From: Dehalococcoidia bacterium
GTDB lineage: Bacteria > Chloroflexota > Dehalococcoidia > GIF9 > AB-539-J10
DNA length: 43,760 nucleotides
Assembly (NCBI GenBank): GCA_030602785.1
Contig: JAUVZB010000012.1
Coordinates: 1-43,760, forward strand
Reading direction: 5' to 3'
Shown: positions 23,996 through 32,674 of the stretch, one piece after another
Position numbering within the stretch: position 1 is the stretch's first letter
Layout: each line of letters begins with the position of its first letter
Translations under genes and position numbers: made by a program
The notes under the pieces: generated by a model
The model's input: only the letters and a program-made list of their open reading frames with translations
Database searches by the model: none
What the model was told of the DNA's origin: nothing

Positions 23996-25330
23996 TCACC
24001 GAACCATCTGCGATGGTAGCCAAGTGATGATACTGGGAAACCTCGCGCATAGCAGCAGGCCTCCGGCGACCAATCCAACGTAGGGCAACACGCCACGAAT
24101 AATGTCCATTGTGTCCACGCCCATCTCGGGTGTTATCACTCCCTTGAGGTAGAAGATGGAGTACGCAAGAGGAGGAGTCAGGAACGCCATCTGTAGATTC
24201 ACTATGATCATCATCGCAAACCACAGGCTGTCGAAGCCCAGAGCGATTCCAATAGGCGTGACAATCGGTACCATTATGAACACTATGCCCATCCAGTCCA
24301 CGAACATCCCCAGGATGAATATGAGGACCATGATTGTCAGGAATGCGCCCCACTTGCCGAAGGGGGCAGCCATGACTACTCGCGCAACCACGTCACCACA
24401 ACCCAGGCCAAGAAAGACGCCGGTAAATGCAAACGCGGCACACGCGAAAAACAAGACGTACGAGGCAACACGAAGCGTCCCTACCAGAGTGTCCTTGAGG
24501 ACGTGCAGTGTGAGCTTGCGATAGCCGAGCACAAGCAACAGGGATGCCAAGGCACCCACTGCAGCGGCCTCTGTGGGCGCAGCAATGCCGAAGAATATGC
24601 TGCCTAGAACTGCAAGGATAATCAGTGTCATGGGCACAAGAGAGGTCGTGAGTCGCCAGAGTTTGGTGCCGAGTGGCACCGACATCCCTTCGCTGGAGAT
24701 GGCTGGTCCGAGACTTGGCTGAATCCGCGATCTGATAGCAATATAGAGTATGTACAGTCCCGCGAGCAGAAAGCCAGGTATGAACGCTGCCATGAAGAGT
24801 TTGCCAACCGATATGCCCGCGGTTGGCCCATAGATCACAAGCATGATGCTTGGAGGAATCAGGATGCCCAGCGTGCCTCCCGCGCACACCGCTCCACATG
24901 CGAGATCCTTGCTGTATCCACGGCTGAGCATTGCCGGCAGGGCGACAAGACCGAGCATGCTCACCGAGGCGCCCATTATGCCCACGCAGGCCGCGATGGC
25001 AGTCCCAAGCAGCACTGTCGCTATGGCAAGTCCACCGCGGAGCCTTCCCATCAACATGTGCAGCGCGCCGAACAGGTTGTCGGCAACCCCCGAACGCCCC
25101 ATCATCATCCCCATGAAGATGAACAAGGGGCAGGCGAGAAACGCGTAGTTGGTGGCAATCCCCCACATAGCATAGTAGAACGCCGGCAGAATCCGGGTAC
25201 CCCACGTGAGGAAACCCACCACTAGAGCTACGCCCCCGACCGAGAATGCCAGAGGATAGCCGGACAGGACCGCAAATATGATTCCACCCATCATGACAAG
25301 GGTGGCGATTTCCGGACTCATTTCGATCAT
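23996..25330 (-). CDS. dctM: TRAP transporter large permease DctM
   Basis: 444-aa, about 12-span membrane protein of the DctM family. Typical segments include AFLACPLFIFMGMMMGRSGV, GGTLGILIPPSIMLVIYGP (the conserved IPPS re-entrant loop), FGIAAPTEAAAVGALASLLL (EAA region) and WMGIVFIMVPIVTPI. The frame stays open to 25774 through the DctQ gene, but ATG 25330 follows GGAGAGTCGACC and overlaps the DctQ stop by 4 nt. It carries out Na+- or H+-coupled uptake of the anion delivered by DctP. Confidence 0.93.
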   Translation of the reverse strand: MIEMSPEIATLVMMGGIIFAVLSGYPLAFSVGGVALVVGFLTWGTRILPAFYYAMWGIATNYAFLACPLFIFMGMMMGRSGVADNLFGALHMLMGRLRGGLAIATVLLGTAIAACVGIMGASVSMLGLVALPAMLSRGYSKDLACGAVCAGGTLGILIPPSIMLVIYGPTAGISVGKLFMAAFIPGFLLAGLYILYIAIRSRIQPSLGPAISSEGMSVPLGTKLWRLTTSLVPMTLIILAVLGSIFFGIAAPTEAAAVGALASLLLVLGYRKLTLHVLKDTLVGTLRVASYVLFFACAAFAFTGVFLGLGCGDVVARVVMAAPFGKWGAFLTIMVLIFILGMFVDWMGIVFIMVPIVTPIGIALGFDSLWFAMMIIVNLQMAFLTPPLAYSIFYLKGVITPEMGVDTMDIIRGVLPYVGLVAGGLLLCARFPSIITWLPSQMVR

Positions 25331-25836
25331 GGTCGACTCTCCTTCGCCAATCCTTTCAATGTTCGGGAGAACCATGCGATGCCCTGAAGAAGGAACAGCC
25401 CTATCCCTATCGGAAACATCAGCCGAAAGGGCCACATGACTGGCTGCCAGATGCCCATATTGGACACCTCTCCAGTGGCGCAAGCCTGCAGGAAGTAGAC
25501 AACTGCGTAGTACAGCAAGACGCCCATTAGCGGAAAGAAAAAAAGGACTGTGAAGATGCCATCGACGATAAGCTGAACCTTGGTGCTGAGGCGAGCGTAC
25601 AAGACATCTACCCTCACGTGTCCGCCATGCAGCAGAGTGTACCCGCCACCAAGCACCATCAGCGTGCCGCCAATCATGTAGCCCAGGTCGTATGACCACA
25701 CGGTGGGGGCATTGAATAGGTAGCGGGCGGCTACGTCGTAGGTCACCACGAAAATCAGTACAATGCAGATCCAACTCACCACCCTGCCACTCATCTCACT
25801 GAGCCACTCAATGCGGCGAATGAAAGCATCAACCAT
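25327..25836 (-). CDS. dctQ: TRAP transporter small permease DctQ
   Basis: 169 aa with four predicted spans: SWICIVLIFVVTYDVAARYL, the YDLGYMIGGTLMVLGGGYTL pair, GIFTVLFFFPLMGVLLYYAV and LMFPIGIGLFLLQGIAWF. The VDVLYARLS motif after HGGHVR is a DctQ hallmark. ATG at 25836 follows GGCGGAGGTGAAC, making the longer frame to 25902 unnecessary. It partners with DctM in the membrane complex. Confidence 0.92.
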   Translation of the reverse strand: MVDAFIRRIEWLSEMSGRVVSWICIVLIFVVTYDVAARYLFNAPTVWSYDLGYMIGGTLMVLGGGYTLLHGGHVRVDVLYARLSTKVQLIVDGIFTVLFFFPLMGVLLYYAVVYFLQACATGEVSNMGIWQPVMWPFRLMFPIGIGLFLLQGIAWFSRTLKGLAKESRP

Positions 25837-25910
25837 GTTCACCTCCGCCGACCGTGTCACTGGCCGCGCCTTTCGAATCCTGCCGATCGGCGCGGCCAGC
25901 ATCTACGGCT

Positions 25911-27059
25911 CTACGAGCCAATCTTCGGCTGGACTTGGTCCTTGTAGGGTCGGTATGCGGCGAGGAAGGCTTTCTGAGACTCCCACACCTTCTTGAAGAA
26001 CTCGTCCTGAGCTGCCTGCTCCACCAAGTAAGCGTCCGATGCCTCGACTACTGCGTCCTGCACCTCCTGCGAAAGCAAGATGATCTCGACGCCCTCGTTT
26101 TCGAGTTGGCTCATAGCCATCACGTCAGTCATGTCATGCTCGGCCCAGGTTCGAGCCAGCATACTGTCGACCGCTCCGCGGACTATCTCCTGCAAGTCGT
26201 CGGGAAGTTCATTCCAGCGATCCTCATTGATAAGCATCTCGCACCACGACATTGGGGAGTGGATGCCTGGGCCACCCCAGTACTTGGCAATTTCGTAGAA
26301 CCCCATGGTCCAGTCCATCCCGGGATTGCAGTACTCGAACGCGTCAATGACACCCCGCTCAAGGGACTGGTAGAGTTCTCCCCCCGGTAAGGTGACCACA
26401 GAAGCCCCGAGTCCCGCCAGAACGTTGCCCCACATTCCGCCACACCTGAACTTCAGCCCATCGAAGTCATCGAGGCTGTCAATGGGTTCGTTGGACCAGC
26501 AGAAGGACTCGGCAGAGGTTAGAACAAAGAAACCGATGAACTCGGCCTTGTCGTACCCCGCTCTTTCGAGCATCTCACGATAGAGCTCTTCTCCACCTCC
26601 CTCGTACACCCACTTCATCATCTCAACAGGACCAGGACCAGCAGGGTAACCGGTCCAGAAGTTGGACACGTTGCCAAGCTGGCCTTTGTAGATGGACCCG
26701 GGAGACAACATGACATCAATCGTGCCAGCTTGAACCGCATCCAGTTCTTGCAGGGCAGGTACGAGGGCCCCCGCTGGGAAATTCTCGATGACCAGTCTCC
26801 CACCACTCATCGCCTCAATCCGGTCGCAGAGCGCAACGCCGTGTTCAAAAGTTAGGCTACCAGCCGAATGTATCTGCTGGCTCTTCCATCTGAACGTCTT
26901 GCCCTCGGCGGCAGAAGGGATAGCCCCATCCCCGTCTTCCTCCTCGCTCGGCGCGACTTCCTCGCCTTCAGGTGCTGGCTCCGCAGCACACGCGACTGTC
27001 ACCAGAGCGAGGATGGTCACCACACCAACCAGAAGCCACAAAATCTTCCGACTTATCAT
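25911..27059 (-). CDS. dctP: TRAP transporter substrate-binding lipoprotein DctP
   Basis: 382 aa. ATG 27059 follows AAGGAGGAAAAGGCG. The lipoprotein signal ILWLLVGVVTILALVTVACA has its lipobox cysteine in VACAAEP, and an acidic tether (EEEDGDGAIPS) follows. The DctP fold is evident from IENFPAGALVPALQELDAVQ, DVMLSPGSIYKG, FDGLKFRCGGMWGNVLAGLG and VTLPGGELYQSLERGVIDAF. R-C-G at the usual anion-binding arginine indicates a carboxylate ligand. YCNPGMDWTMGFYEIAKYW resembles DctP proteins for aromatic or branched acids and keto acids, but the ligand is not determinable here. Confidence 0.93.
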   Translation of the reverse strand: MISRKILWLLVGVVTILALVTVACAAEPAPEGEEVAPSEEEDGDGAIPSAAEGKTFRWKSQQIHSAGSLTFEHGVALCDRIEAMSGGRLVIENFPAGALVPALQELDAVQAGTIDVMLSPGSIYKGQLGNVSNFWTGYPAGPGPVEMMKWVYEGGGEELYREMLERAGYDKAEFIGFFVLTSAESFCWSNEPIDSLDDFDGLKFRCGGMWGNVLAGLGASVVTLPGGELYQSLERGVIDAFEYCNPGMDWTMGFYEIAKYWGGPGIHSPMSWCEMLINEDRWNELPDDLQEIVRGAVDSMLARTWAEHDMTDVMAMSQLENEGVEIILLSQEVQDAVVEASDAYLVEQAAQDEFFKKVWESQKAFLAAYRPYKDQVQPKIGS

Positions 27060-27247
27060 CGCCTTTTCCTCCTTGAGAATCGACATCGTTCGCGCCTCGA
27101 AATGCTGCGATGGCAACCGATCACATGACCCACCTCCTGTGGAGCCAACGCCGTTCATGCCGACAATGGCACAACGAGTAAACGGTGTCGCCTCTCTTGT
27201 CCTCGCGGCAGGCAAATCCCAGATATCTTCTTCCTTCGCAAGTTGCA

Positions 27248-27330
27248 CGCATGCGACCACATGCGGCGCAAAGCTACCTCGCATGCGAAGTTCTGCGGCG
27301 AATGCTACCTGCTCACTTCCGTTTTGTCAA
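27248..27330 (-). promoter_or_regulatory. Promoter of the TRAP/catabolic operon with two CGCATGCG boxes
   Basis: TTGACA (27325-27330) and TAGCAT (27302-27307), minus strand, are separated by 17 nt. Downstream of the predicted start site lie two palindromes containing CGCATGCG, at 27248-27255 and 27279-27288 (TCGCATGCGA), spaced 32 nt, about three helical turns. The leader to the dctP ATG is about 235 nt. Confidence 0.7.
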
Positions 27331-27573
27331 GACCTTTGAAAGGGCGTTCTGCCAGCTTTCGACCTGGGTGGCGATTGGACCTAGAGCTCCGGTTCTACGA
27401 AGGGAAGGGGGAGTTTGGGGAGACACGGCAGCTTTGCAGCAAGTGGTGACTCAGAGACATGGAGCTATTCTCCCAGCCAATCGAACCGTCCTTCGGCACG
27501 GAAGAACGATTCGGGTACGAACTAGTGCGATGCAAATGGAGCCGTGCGCATCACGGAGTCTACATCCATAACC

Positions 27574-27670
27574 ACTACTACATGTGGTAGTCTCCTGTCC
27601 GTGGTAGGGAGACGATAGTCCTTCGCGCAGTCACGGCCCCAACTTGCAGGGTTGGTTGTCTCTGCAAGTT
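27574..27670. promoter_or_regulatory. Divergent intergenic region with two further dyads
   Basis: No gene is visible between 27060 and 27932. Besides the operon promoter, an 18-bp quasi-palindrome ACTACTACATGTGGTAGT lies at 27574-27591 and a perfect 9-bp inverted repeat AACTTGCAG...CTGCAAGTT at 27641-27670. Either is suitable in size for a MarR-type dimer, and the regulator gene starts at 27933. I see no convincing promoter for that gene. Confidence 0.45.
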
Positions 27671-27932
27671 CTGATACGAAAGAGATGCACAATTGCGAGG
27701 AGCCGTGCTGTCATTCGTGAAACAAGGAGATGCGCCCTACACGACATGAGACGTATTGGGGGGTAATAGCTAGCAGGACTTGGAGGGTGGTAGGTCAGTG
27801 GTTTGCATGGGTGGCCTTCGTCGTGAGAGAATATTCGCATGCCTGATTGGTGTGGGAGTGATGCAGCCCTGCCCATGGGTCCGCATGAAAGGGCGCGATG
27901 TACCTGCAGTGCCCGATAGGAAGGTAAAGACG

Positions 27933-28535
27933 ATGGAACCTGATAGTGCTGTTGAAGACGAAAGATTTCGCTTCGACCCCGTCAACGAAGACGATGACTT
28001 CAACCTGGTGGCGCTCGTTGAGCACACCGGGCGTGCCACGGTCTTGGCTCGAGAAAGAGAACTGCGGCAGTACAAGTTCACCTCCCGAACTGCGGCGACG
28101 CTGCTCGTCGTATGGGCTATGGACAACAACGCAACGCCAACCGACATATCCCGATGGCTACTCAGGGAACCCCATTCCGTCACTGGCATGCTCGACAGAA
28201 TGGAGCGCGACGGCTACATACATCGCTATCAGGACAGGCAGCGCAAGAACGTCGTGCGCGTGGCAATGACAGAGAAAGGGAGAGAGGCCTACTTCAATTC
28301 CATCCGGCGCGAGTCTTATCATGAGATGGCGACATGCATCAACGACGATGAGCGCAAGGAGCTGCGCCGCATCTTGACAAAGCTATGGAGGGCCGCCCTT
28401 TCACAGCTTGGCGGTGACGGGAGTTGGACCAGAATGGCCACCACCCACCTTGCAAGCCCCCAGGCTCAGACTGAGAGCGCAGAGCCGCCGAGTCGCGAGG
28501 AACTCTCCCCTCCGCAAGCCGGGCCGACGAAGTAG
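27933..28535 (+). CDS. MarR-family transcriptional regulator
   Basis: 200 aa. The winged helix-turn-helix occupies residues about 65-130: LLVVWAMDNNATPTDISRWL, REPHSVTGMLDRMERDGYIH (recognition helix) and the wing DRQRKNVVRVAMTEKGREAY. An acidic N-terminal tail (residues 1-25) and a Pro/Ser/Glu-rich C-terminal 35 residues flank it. ATG 27933 follows AGGAAGGTAAAGACG. It is divergent from the TRAP/hydrolase operon and is the likely ligand-responsive repressor of that operon and of itself. Confidence 0.88.
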   Translation: MEPDSAVEDERFRFDPVNEDDDFNLVALVEHTGRATVLARERELRQYKFTSRTAATLLVVWAMDNNATPTDISRWLLREPHSVTGMLDRMERDGYIHRYQDRQRKNVVRVAMTEKGREAYFNSIRRESYHEMATCINDDERKELRRILTKLWRAALSQLGGDGSWTRMATTHLASPQAQTESAEPPSREELSPPQAGPTK

Positions 28536-28560
28536 CCCCACAGGGACTGATTGACACCAC

Positions 28561-28579
28561 GCGCCCCTCGCAGGGGCGC
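28561..28579 (+). terminator. Terminator hairpin after the MarR gene
   Basis: GCGCCCCT (28561-28568) and AGGGGCGC (28572-28579) pair perfectly around a CGC loop, 25 nt after the MarR stop codon; a short AGTTT follows. Confidence 0.6.
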
Positions 28580-28797
28580 AGTTTGCACCAGACTGGAGGA
28601 CCCCTTCGTCACTGCATTCGTGCCTGCACGAACCACACTCGACAGCAACCCGCTGAGTCCGGAGGTCTCTTTTCAGGACCGACCGATGGCCTTCAGCCCG
28701 ATGAAACGGGCTTCACGACACAGTATCTGATATGGTGAGTTCACCGGAGATGCCCCGCAGGAGAAGCGGCAAACCGGGGCACTGAGGACAATGCCGT

Positions 28798-29126
28798 ATG
28801 GCTGAACAGCAGAACGCGCTCCAGCAGATGCTCGAGGCCATCGAGGCTGTCGGGCGCTATATGCGTCGCGCGGCTGCTCGGGCATGGCGTGCGACCGCCT
28901 TCAGGTGGCCTGGATGGGCAACCAGTTGCGCGTCATAGGTGAAGCTGCGGCTGCCCTCACCCCCGGGCTGCGCAGCGAGGTCCCGGACGTTCCATGGGAC
29001 CGGCTTGTTGCACTGGCCGAGGAGAGGGCCGGCACGCCAGCGGGGATGACAGCCGACGAGATGCAGCGCTTCGTCGAGCGCGAACTGCCACAGGTGCGTG
29101 AATCCGTCAGGCACGTCACCCTGTAG
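28798..29126 (+). pseudogene. Broken HEPN (HepT/DUF86-like) gene
   Basis: From ATG 28798 one frame encodes MAEQQNALQQMLEAIEAVGR then YMRRAA. The HEPN-like continuation is in the next phase: DRLQVAWMGNQLRVIGEAAA, then DVPWDRLVALAEER and FVERELPQVRESV. A single-base shift near 28870-28885 separates them. This matches HepT architecture (LEAIE helix, VIGEAA, VPW), but the R-X4-H catalytic segment is replaced by ERAGTPAGMTADEMQ, so it would be inactive even if the frame were restored. No MNT partner gene is adjacent. Two GC hairpins (28695-28712, 28751-28781) precede it. Confidence 0.7.
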
Positions 29127-29224
29127 CGCGCCTGCGAGGCATGATACGCCACGGGCCAATGGGCTCCCTGCGGCGAATCGAACAGCCAGGTCCTTGAGCC
29201 CCTGACTGCAGAACAGGGCCCGAC

Positions 29225-29896
29225 CTACCCGGCGTAGACATCCAGTTGCGCCGGCCCGGCAATCTGACGCAGCTCCGATGTGAAGGTCGCCCAGTTGAAG
29301 CCCCTGCGCTTCCGGTACTGGTAGTGCAGGCTGACACGGTCATCCATCGCAGACACCGTCTCCAGCCGCAGTCCGCCGAGGCGGCCACGCAGGAACTCGT
29401 TGAGCCGCGACTCCATGCCGGGGAAGGCCTCACTGTCCACGGATATCATCAGGTTGCCGCGTCCAAGTGACGCTCCCCCACTCTGAACGAGCCACTGCAC
29501 GCCCAGCGCGATGAAGACGACAACGAAGAGGACCATGGTGACAAGGTAGTTGTTCGTCGCGGCACCGATAGATGAGGCGATGAGAAGCAGGAGGAATCCT
29601 ATCTCCGCAGGGTCCTTGACGGGCGTGCGGAAGCGGACAAAGGAGAGAGCTCCCAGCAGGCCGAGGGAGAGAGGTATTGAGGTCTGGATGCCGAGAAAGA
29701 GCGTGGTGATTGCCGGTCCTCCGACGATGAAGGTCCGGTGAACCCCCGCCCCGATGTGTCGCGAGCCGTAGAATATCTCATACCTCCCGTATGTCAGGAG
29801 AGCCGCCACAAGGGAGAAGCCGATGGGAATGAGCGCTTCCCACACGTTCAGTGGCGACGACAGCCCTGCGAGCGCGCCTTCAAGTCCGTTGAGCAC
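29225..29896 (-). CDS. DUF4956 membrane protein
   Basis: 223 aa. Four predicted spans in the N-terminal 135 residues (ALIPIGFSLVAALLTYG, AITTLFLGIQTSIPLSLGLL, IGFLLLLIASSIGAA, YLVTMVLFVVVFIALGVQWL). The hallmark cytoplasmic loop GALSFVRFRTPVKDPAEIGF lies between spans 2 and 3. The C-terminal 75 residues form a soluble alpha/beta domain. GTG 29896 follows AAGGAGG by 6 nt. DUF4956 genes recur next to VTC-domain and CotH genes, as here, and probably form a membrane partner of the polyphosphate-polymerase-like protein. Confidence 0.88.
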   Translation of the reverse strand: MLNGLEGALAGLSSPLNVWEALIPIGFSLVAALLTYGRYEIFYGSRHIGAGVHRTFIVGGPAITTLFLGIQTSIPLSLGLLGALSFVRFRTPVKDPAEIGFLLLLIASSIGAATNNYLVTMVLFVVVFIALGVQWLVQSGGASLGRGNLMISVDSEAFPGMESRLNEFLRGRLGGLRLETVSAMDDRVSLHYQYRKRRGFNWATFTSELRQIAGPAQLDVYAG

Positions 29897-29914
29897 TTCG
29901 AGCCTCCTTTCCGG

Positions 29915-30691
29915 TCAGTCAACCATCCTGCCCGAAGGCCAGAGGCGACCCAGCGCGCCCGGCTCGAGCAGGTGTGCTTCGATACACGACGAGTACTTTG
30001 AAAAACGTGTCCAGTCCACTCCGAGCTTCTTCAGGGAGCGCAGCGGCACGGGCAGTTCCATCCGCGGCCCCTTCACCTCTACAACCCCACCCGCCAGATG
30101 CAGGTCGCGCTCCCCGAAACCCAGGTGACGCATCACCATCGTGGAGTGGATATCGCAGTCGAGCGCCACGCTGTAGCCCGTAGTGAGCTCCGTGAACCTG
30201 TAGCGCCAGTACGAGATGTTGATGACCGGCACGAGCGGAGTCTCGCGGAAGAAGCCGAACTCCGCCAGCACCTGCATGAGTTCCGTGGCAGGCACTACGC
30301 CCGCGTGCAGCGCCCTCCGGGCAAGGCGGTCCACCGGCACCGTGATGCGTCTCCGGCGCTTGCTGCTGGCAAAGCCCTGGCGGGACTTCAGCTCGAGAAA
30401 TGCGGGCACTTCTCCCGCGTGCTCCTGCAGCGTGCCGTACCAGCGCATGCGTATCTTGTTCTTGGCGAACTCGCCCGCCATTGAGCGCACGTGCTCGGCA
30501 AGGTCGGGCGAGTCGAAGTAGAGGCTGCTGATGCGCTCCTCTCGAAACTCCACAGCGGGACGGCACGAGTGCCTCAGAAGACCGAGCGCAAGCGGGACGC
30601 GCTGCGGCTCGATGTAGAACTTGCGTTCGATGCGCCGGACCCGCGGCGCATCGCCGTAAGAGGACCCGGCGCGAGTCACTGCCTCAGCCAT
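29915..30691 (-). CDS. VTC-domain protein, polyphosphate polymerase-like
   Basis: 258 aa, triphosphate-tunnel fold. RRIERKFYIEPQRV contains the E-x-K entry motif; SSLYFDSPD, KNKIRMRWYG, FLELKSRQGF and SKRRRRI supply the basic tunnel residues; LDCDIHSTMVM and VVEVKGPRMELPVPL provide the acidic metal ligand and the final E-x-K. Eukaryotic VTC4 makes polyphosphate from ATP with this domain; bacterial stand-alone versions are presumed similar or bind polyphosphate. ATG 30691 follows GGGGGAGG; the gene overlaps the CotH gene by 8 nt and precedes DUF4956 by 18 nt. Confidence 0.88.
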   Translation of the reverse strand: MAEAVTRAGSSYGDAPRVRRIERKFYIEPQRVPLALGLLRHSCRPAVEFREERISSLYFDSPDLAEHVRSMAGEFAKNKIRMRWYGTLQEHAGEVPAFLELKSRQGFASSKRRRRITVPVDRLARRALHAGVVPATELMQVLAEFGFFRETPLVPVINISYWRYRFTELTTGYSVALDCDIHSTMVMRHLGFGERDLHLAGGVVEVKGPRMELPVPLRSLKKLGVDWTRFSKYSSCIEAHLLEPGALGRLWPSGRMVD

Positions 30692-32555
30692 TCCGACCTC
30701 CCCCGGGTGGTGGCTTCGCCGGTCTGCCAGGGACTCCGCCGGCAGGCATCCCCATGCCGCGCGCACCGTTGCCACTGCCGCCGCCATCTGATGGCCGCAG
30801 CCCGGCAAGCTGCTCCCTGATGGACACCGTTCTCTCTTGGACAAAGACCTTGAGGCCGACGACCATCCTTTCCCTGATATCCACCGCAGGTTGCCCCTCA
30901 TCGCCAGTTCCTTGCAGGAAGCCCAGCAGCGCGGCAATCTCCTCCGGCGTCAGGCACGCCTCCAGCTTTGCCTTCTCCTGGGGGGTCGGAGGGCGGTCAC
31001 GTAGCTGCTCAAGCGCGGCCTTCGGAAATGTCTGCCGCAGGCAGCCCAGCTTCGCGGGAGGCAGGGGCGGCGGGGCCTCGAGGGCCGGCGCTTGAAAGCC
31101 CTGCCCCGGGGCGCCTGGACTGCCGATGAGCTGGACCTCGACATCATCGCTCAAGCCCTGCTCCCACGCCTCGGTCGGATAGAATTTCAGGTCGTCCTTA
31201 ACAACGTAGGGACGGATAAGCTTCGCGCAGGACTCTATTCGTTCGCTCATGCGCTCGTACTTGAATGGTCCGTCCAGCAGCGCCTCCAGATATTCGTGAT
31301 AGCGATCGAGATAGGGCCCATGCTCCAGCAGCCGCGCCACCAGGGGCCTCTCCGCAATGGGACCCGTGGTCGGCTCGTCGACGTAGAAGTTGATGATGCC
31401 ATCGCGGTCGATGCCCATGGTGAAGACGCCGAAGGCCTCGTTGAGGTCCCACGGCATGATGGAGAAGCGGCCGTCCACCTCGTAGAGGTAGTAGTTGTGC
31501 CCCATGCCGATGTAGTTGTCGAGATGCACCAGAGCAGAGGAAACAGCGAGGAAGCGGAGCACGCTGTCGACGTCGAGCACTTCCTCTATCTGCTCCGGGA
31601 AACTCTCGTCCGGCTCGTTGTTGAGCACGTCAAGGAAGCGGAACAGCGCAGAGTGGTCGGAACGGCCCTCATTCGTCTTCAGGCCGGCCTTGTCAACAAG
31701 TGTCTCGACATCACGCTGCCTGTCGGGAGCATCATCGGACGGCGGCGTATCCTCTCCCGCACCGATGTAGCCCAGCAGCACATCCTCGCCGAGAATCCGC
31801 ACGATGTCACCCAGCCGGCCACCACCCAGATTGACGTCCATCACGCTCGTCTCTTCCTCCAAGTCCAGGCCGAGGGTCTCCACCTGCTCCAGGTAGTCCT
31901 CCTCGGTCCAGTCCAAGAGGCCGGCGGGCGGCTCAGGCTTGTAGAGATCGCCCGAGGTCCCGGGGAAGTGCTCGTCGAGGAAGCCGCGGTCTATCTGCTC
32001 CACCTGCGTATACACGCCGAGGTGAGTGTCGTTCACCCAGAGGTCGACGAACGACGTGCGCGGTGTTGGCAGCCCTATCCAGTCAAACAGCTCGTAGGCA
32101 AGCGTCTCCCGGATGAGTGTGGGGTCGCTGAAGCCGTTGCTGTAGTTCAACTTCTTCAGGCCACGAAAGGTGCGCGCGGAGTTGAAGAGATTGAAATCCA
32201 CCTTGAGAGCGATGCGCGGGCTGCCGGTCCACACGGCGGCGCGGAGCGAGGAGTTACCCTTGGGCCGCACTCCGACATCGGGGACAAGTTCGTCGCCATA
32301 CCAGAAGTCGGCACGCACGTACTCCTCCCGGTTCGCGCTCCGGCAGCACGCCTGCCAGTCCTCATCGCTCATCACAATGCGGACAGTGGCAACGCGGTCG
32401 GGCTCAAACGGTTCAGATACGGGGGACGCCACAGTCTCAGAGGGCACACAACCTGTGACGGCGGAGGGAAGAAGGATTGCGCACGTTAGAACAACGCGAA
32501 CGACGTGGGGCACACCGGAAGAATCCCGAACTGCGTGCCAACGATGCATGCTCAT
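30684..32555 (-). CDS. CotH-kinase family secreted lipoprotein
   Basis: About 623 aa. The N-terminal apolar segment VVRVVLTCAILLPSAVTGCV ends in a lipobox-like AVTGC. The CotH domain follows: VGVRPKGNSSLRAAVWTGSP, KVDFN, FRGLKKLNYSNGFSDPTLIR, YTQVEQIDRGFLDEHF, GDLYKPE, and the catalytic-loop-like HLDNYIGMGHNYYLYE with MPWDLNEAFG. CotH proteins are atypical kinases; the acidic D-N and W-D-L-N residues fit the phosphate-transfer site. A Pro/Gly-rich tail (about 480-500 and 595-623) may span the envelope. The start is uncertain (32555 or 32549; no clear ribosome-binding site). First gene of the CotH-VTC-DUF4956 operon. Confidence 0.87.
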   Translation of the reverse strand: MSMHRWHAVRDSSGVPHVVRVVLTCAILLPSAVTGCVPSETVASPVSEPFEPDRVATVRIVMSDEDWQACCRSANREEYVRADFWYGDELVPDVGVRPKGNSSLRAAVWTGSPRIALKVDFNLFNSARTFRGLKKLNYSNGFSDPTLIRETLAYELFDWIGLPTPRTSFVDLWVNDTHLGVYTQVEQIDRGFLDEHFPGTSGDLYKPEPPAGLLDWTEEDYLEQVETLGLDLEEETSVMDVNLGGGRLGDIVRILGEDVLLGYIGAGEDTPPSDDAPDRQRDVETLVDKAGLKTNEGRSDHSALFRFLDVLNNEPDESFPEQIEEVLDVDSVLRFLAVSSALVHLDNYIGMGHNYYLYEVDGRFSIMPWDLNEAFGVFTMGIDRDGIINFYVDEPTTGPIAERPLVARLLEHGPYLDRYHEYLEALLDGPFKYERMSERIESCAKLIRPYVVKDDLKFYPTEAWEQGLSDDVEVQLIGSPGAPGQGFQAPALEAPPPLPPAKLGCLRQTFPKAALEQLRDRPPTPQEKAKLEACLTPEEIAALLGFLQGTGDEGQPAVDIRERMVVGLKVFVQERTVSIREQLAGLRPSDGGGSGNGARGMGMPAGGVPGRPAKPPPGGGRNG

Positions 32556-32619
32556 TGCGACGCCGTGAGGAAGACCACGTTCCGGCACACTGTAGCAGAA
32601 CATGCGTGAAGGAAGAAGA

Positions 32620-32647
32620 GGGGGCGCCCCTCACGGGACGCCCCCTG
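32620..32647 (-). terminator. Terminator of the first betaine-binding-protein gene
   Basis: AGGGGGCG (32620-32627) pairs with CGCCCCCT (32640-32647) across 12 nt. Read on the minus strand, the stem is followed by CTTCTTCC. It lies 27 nt past the stop at 32675. Confidence 0.65.
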
Positions 32648-32674
32648 TTGCCGTCCTTCCCTATGAATGCGAGA

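Noticed and set aside
31092-32489. Plus-strand 465-codon frame opposite the CotH gene
   Set aside because: Although long, it is antisense to a gene with clear domain motifs and shows no family features.
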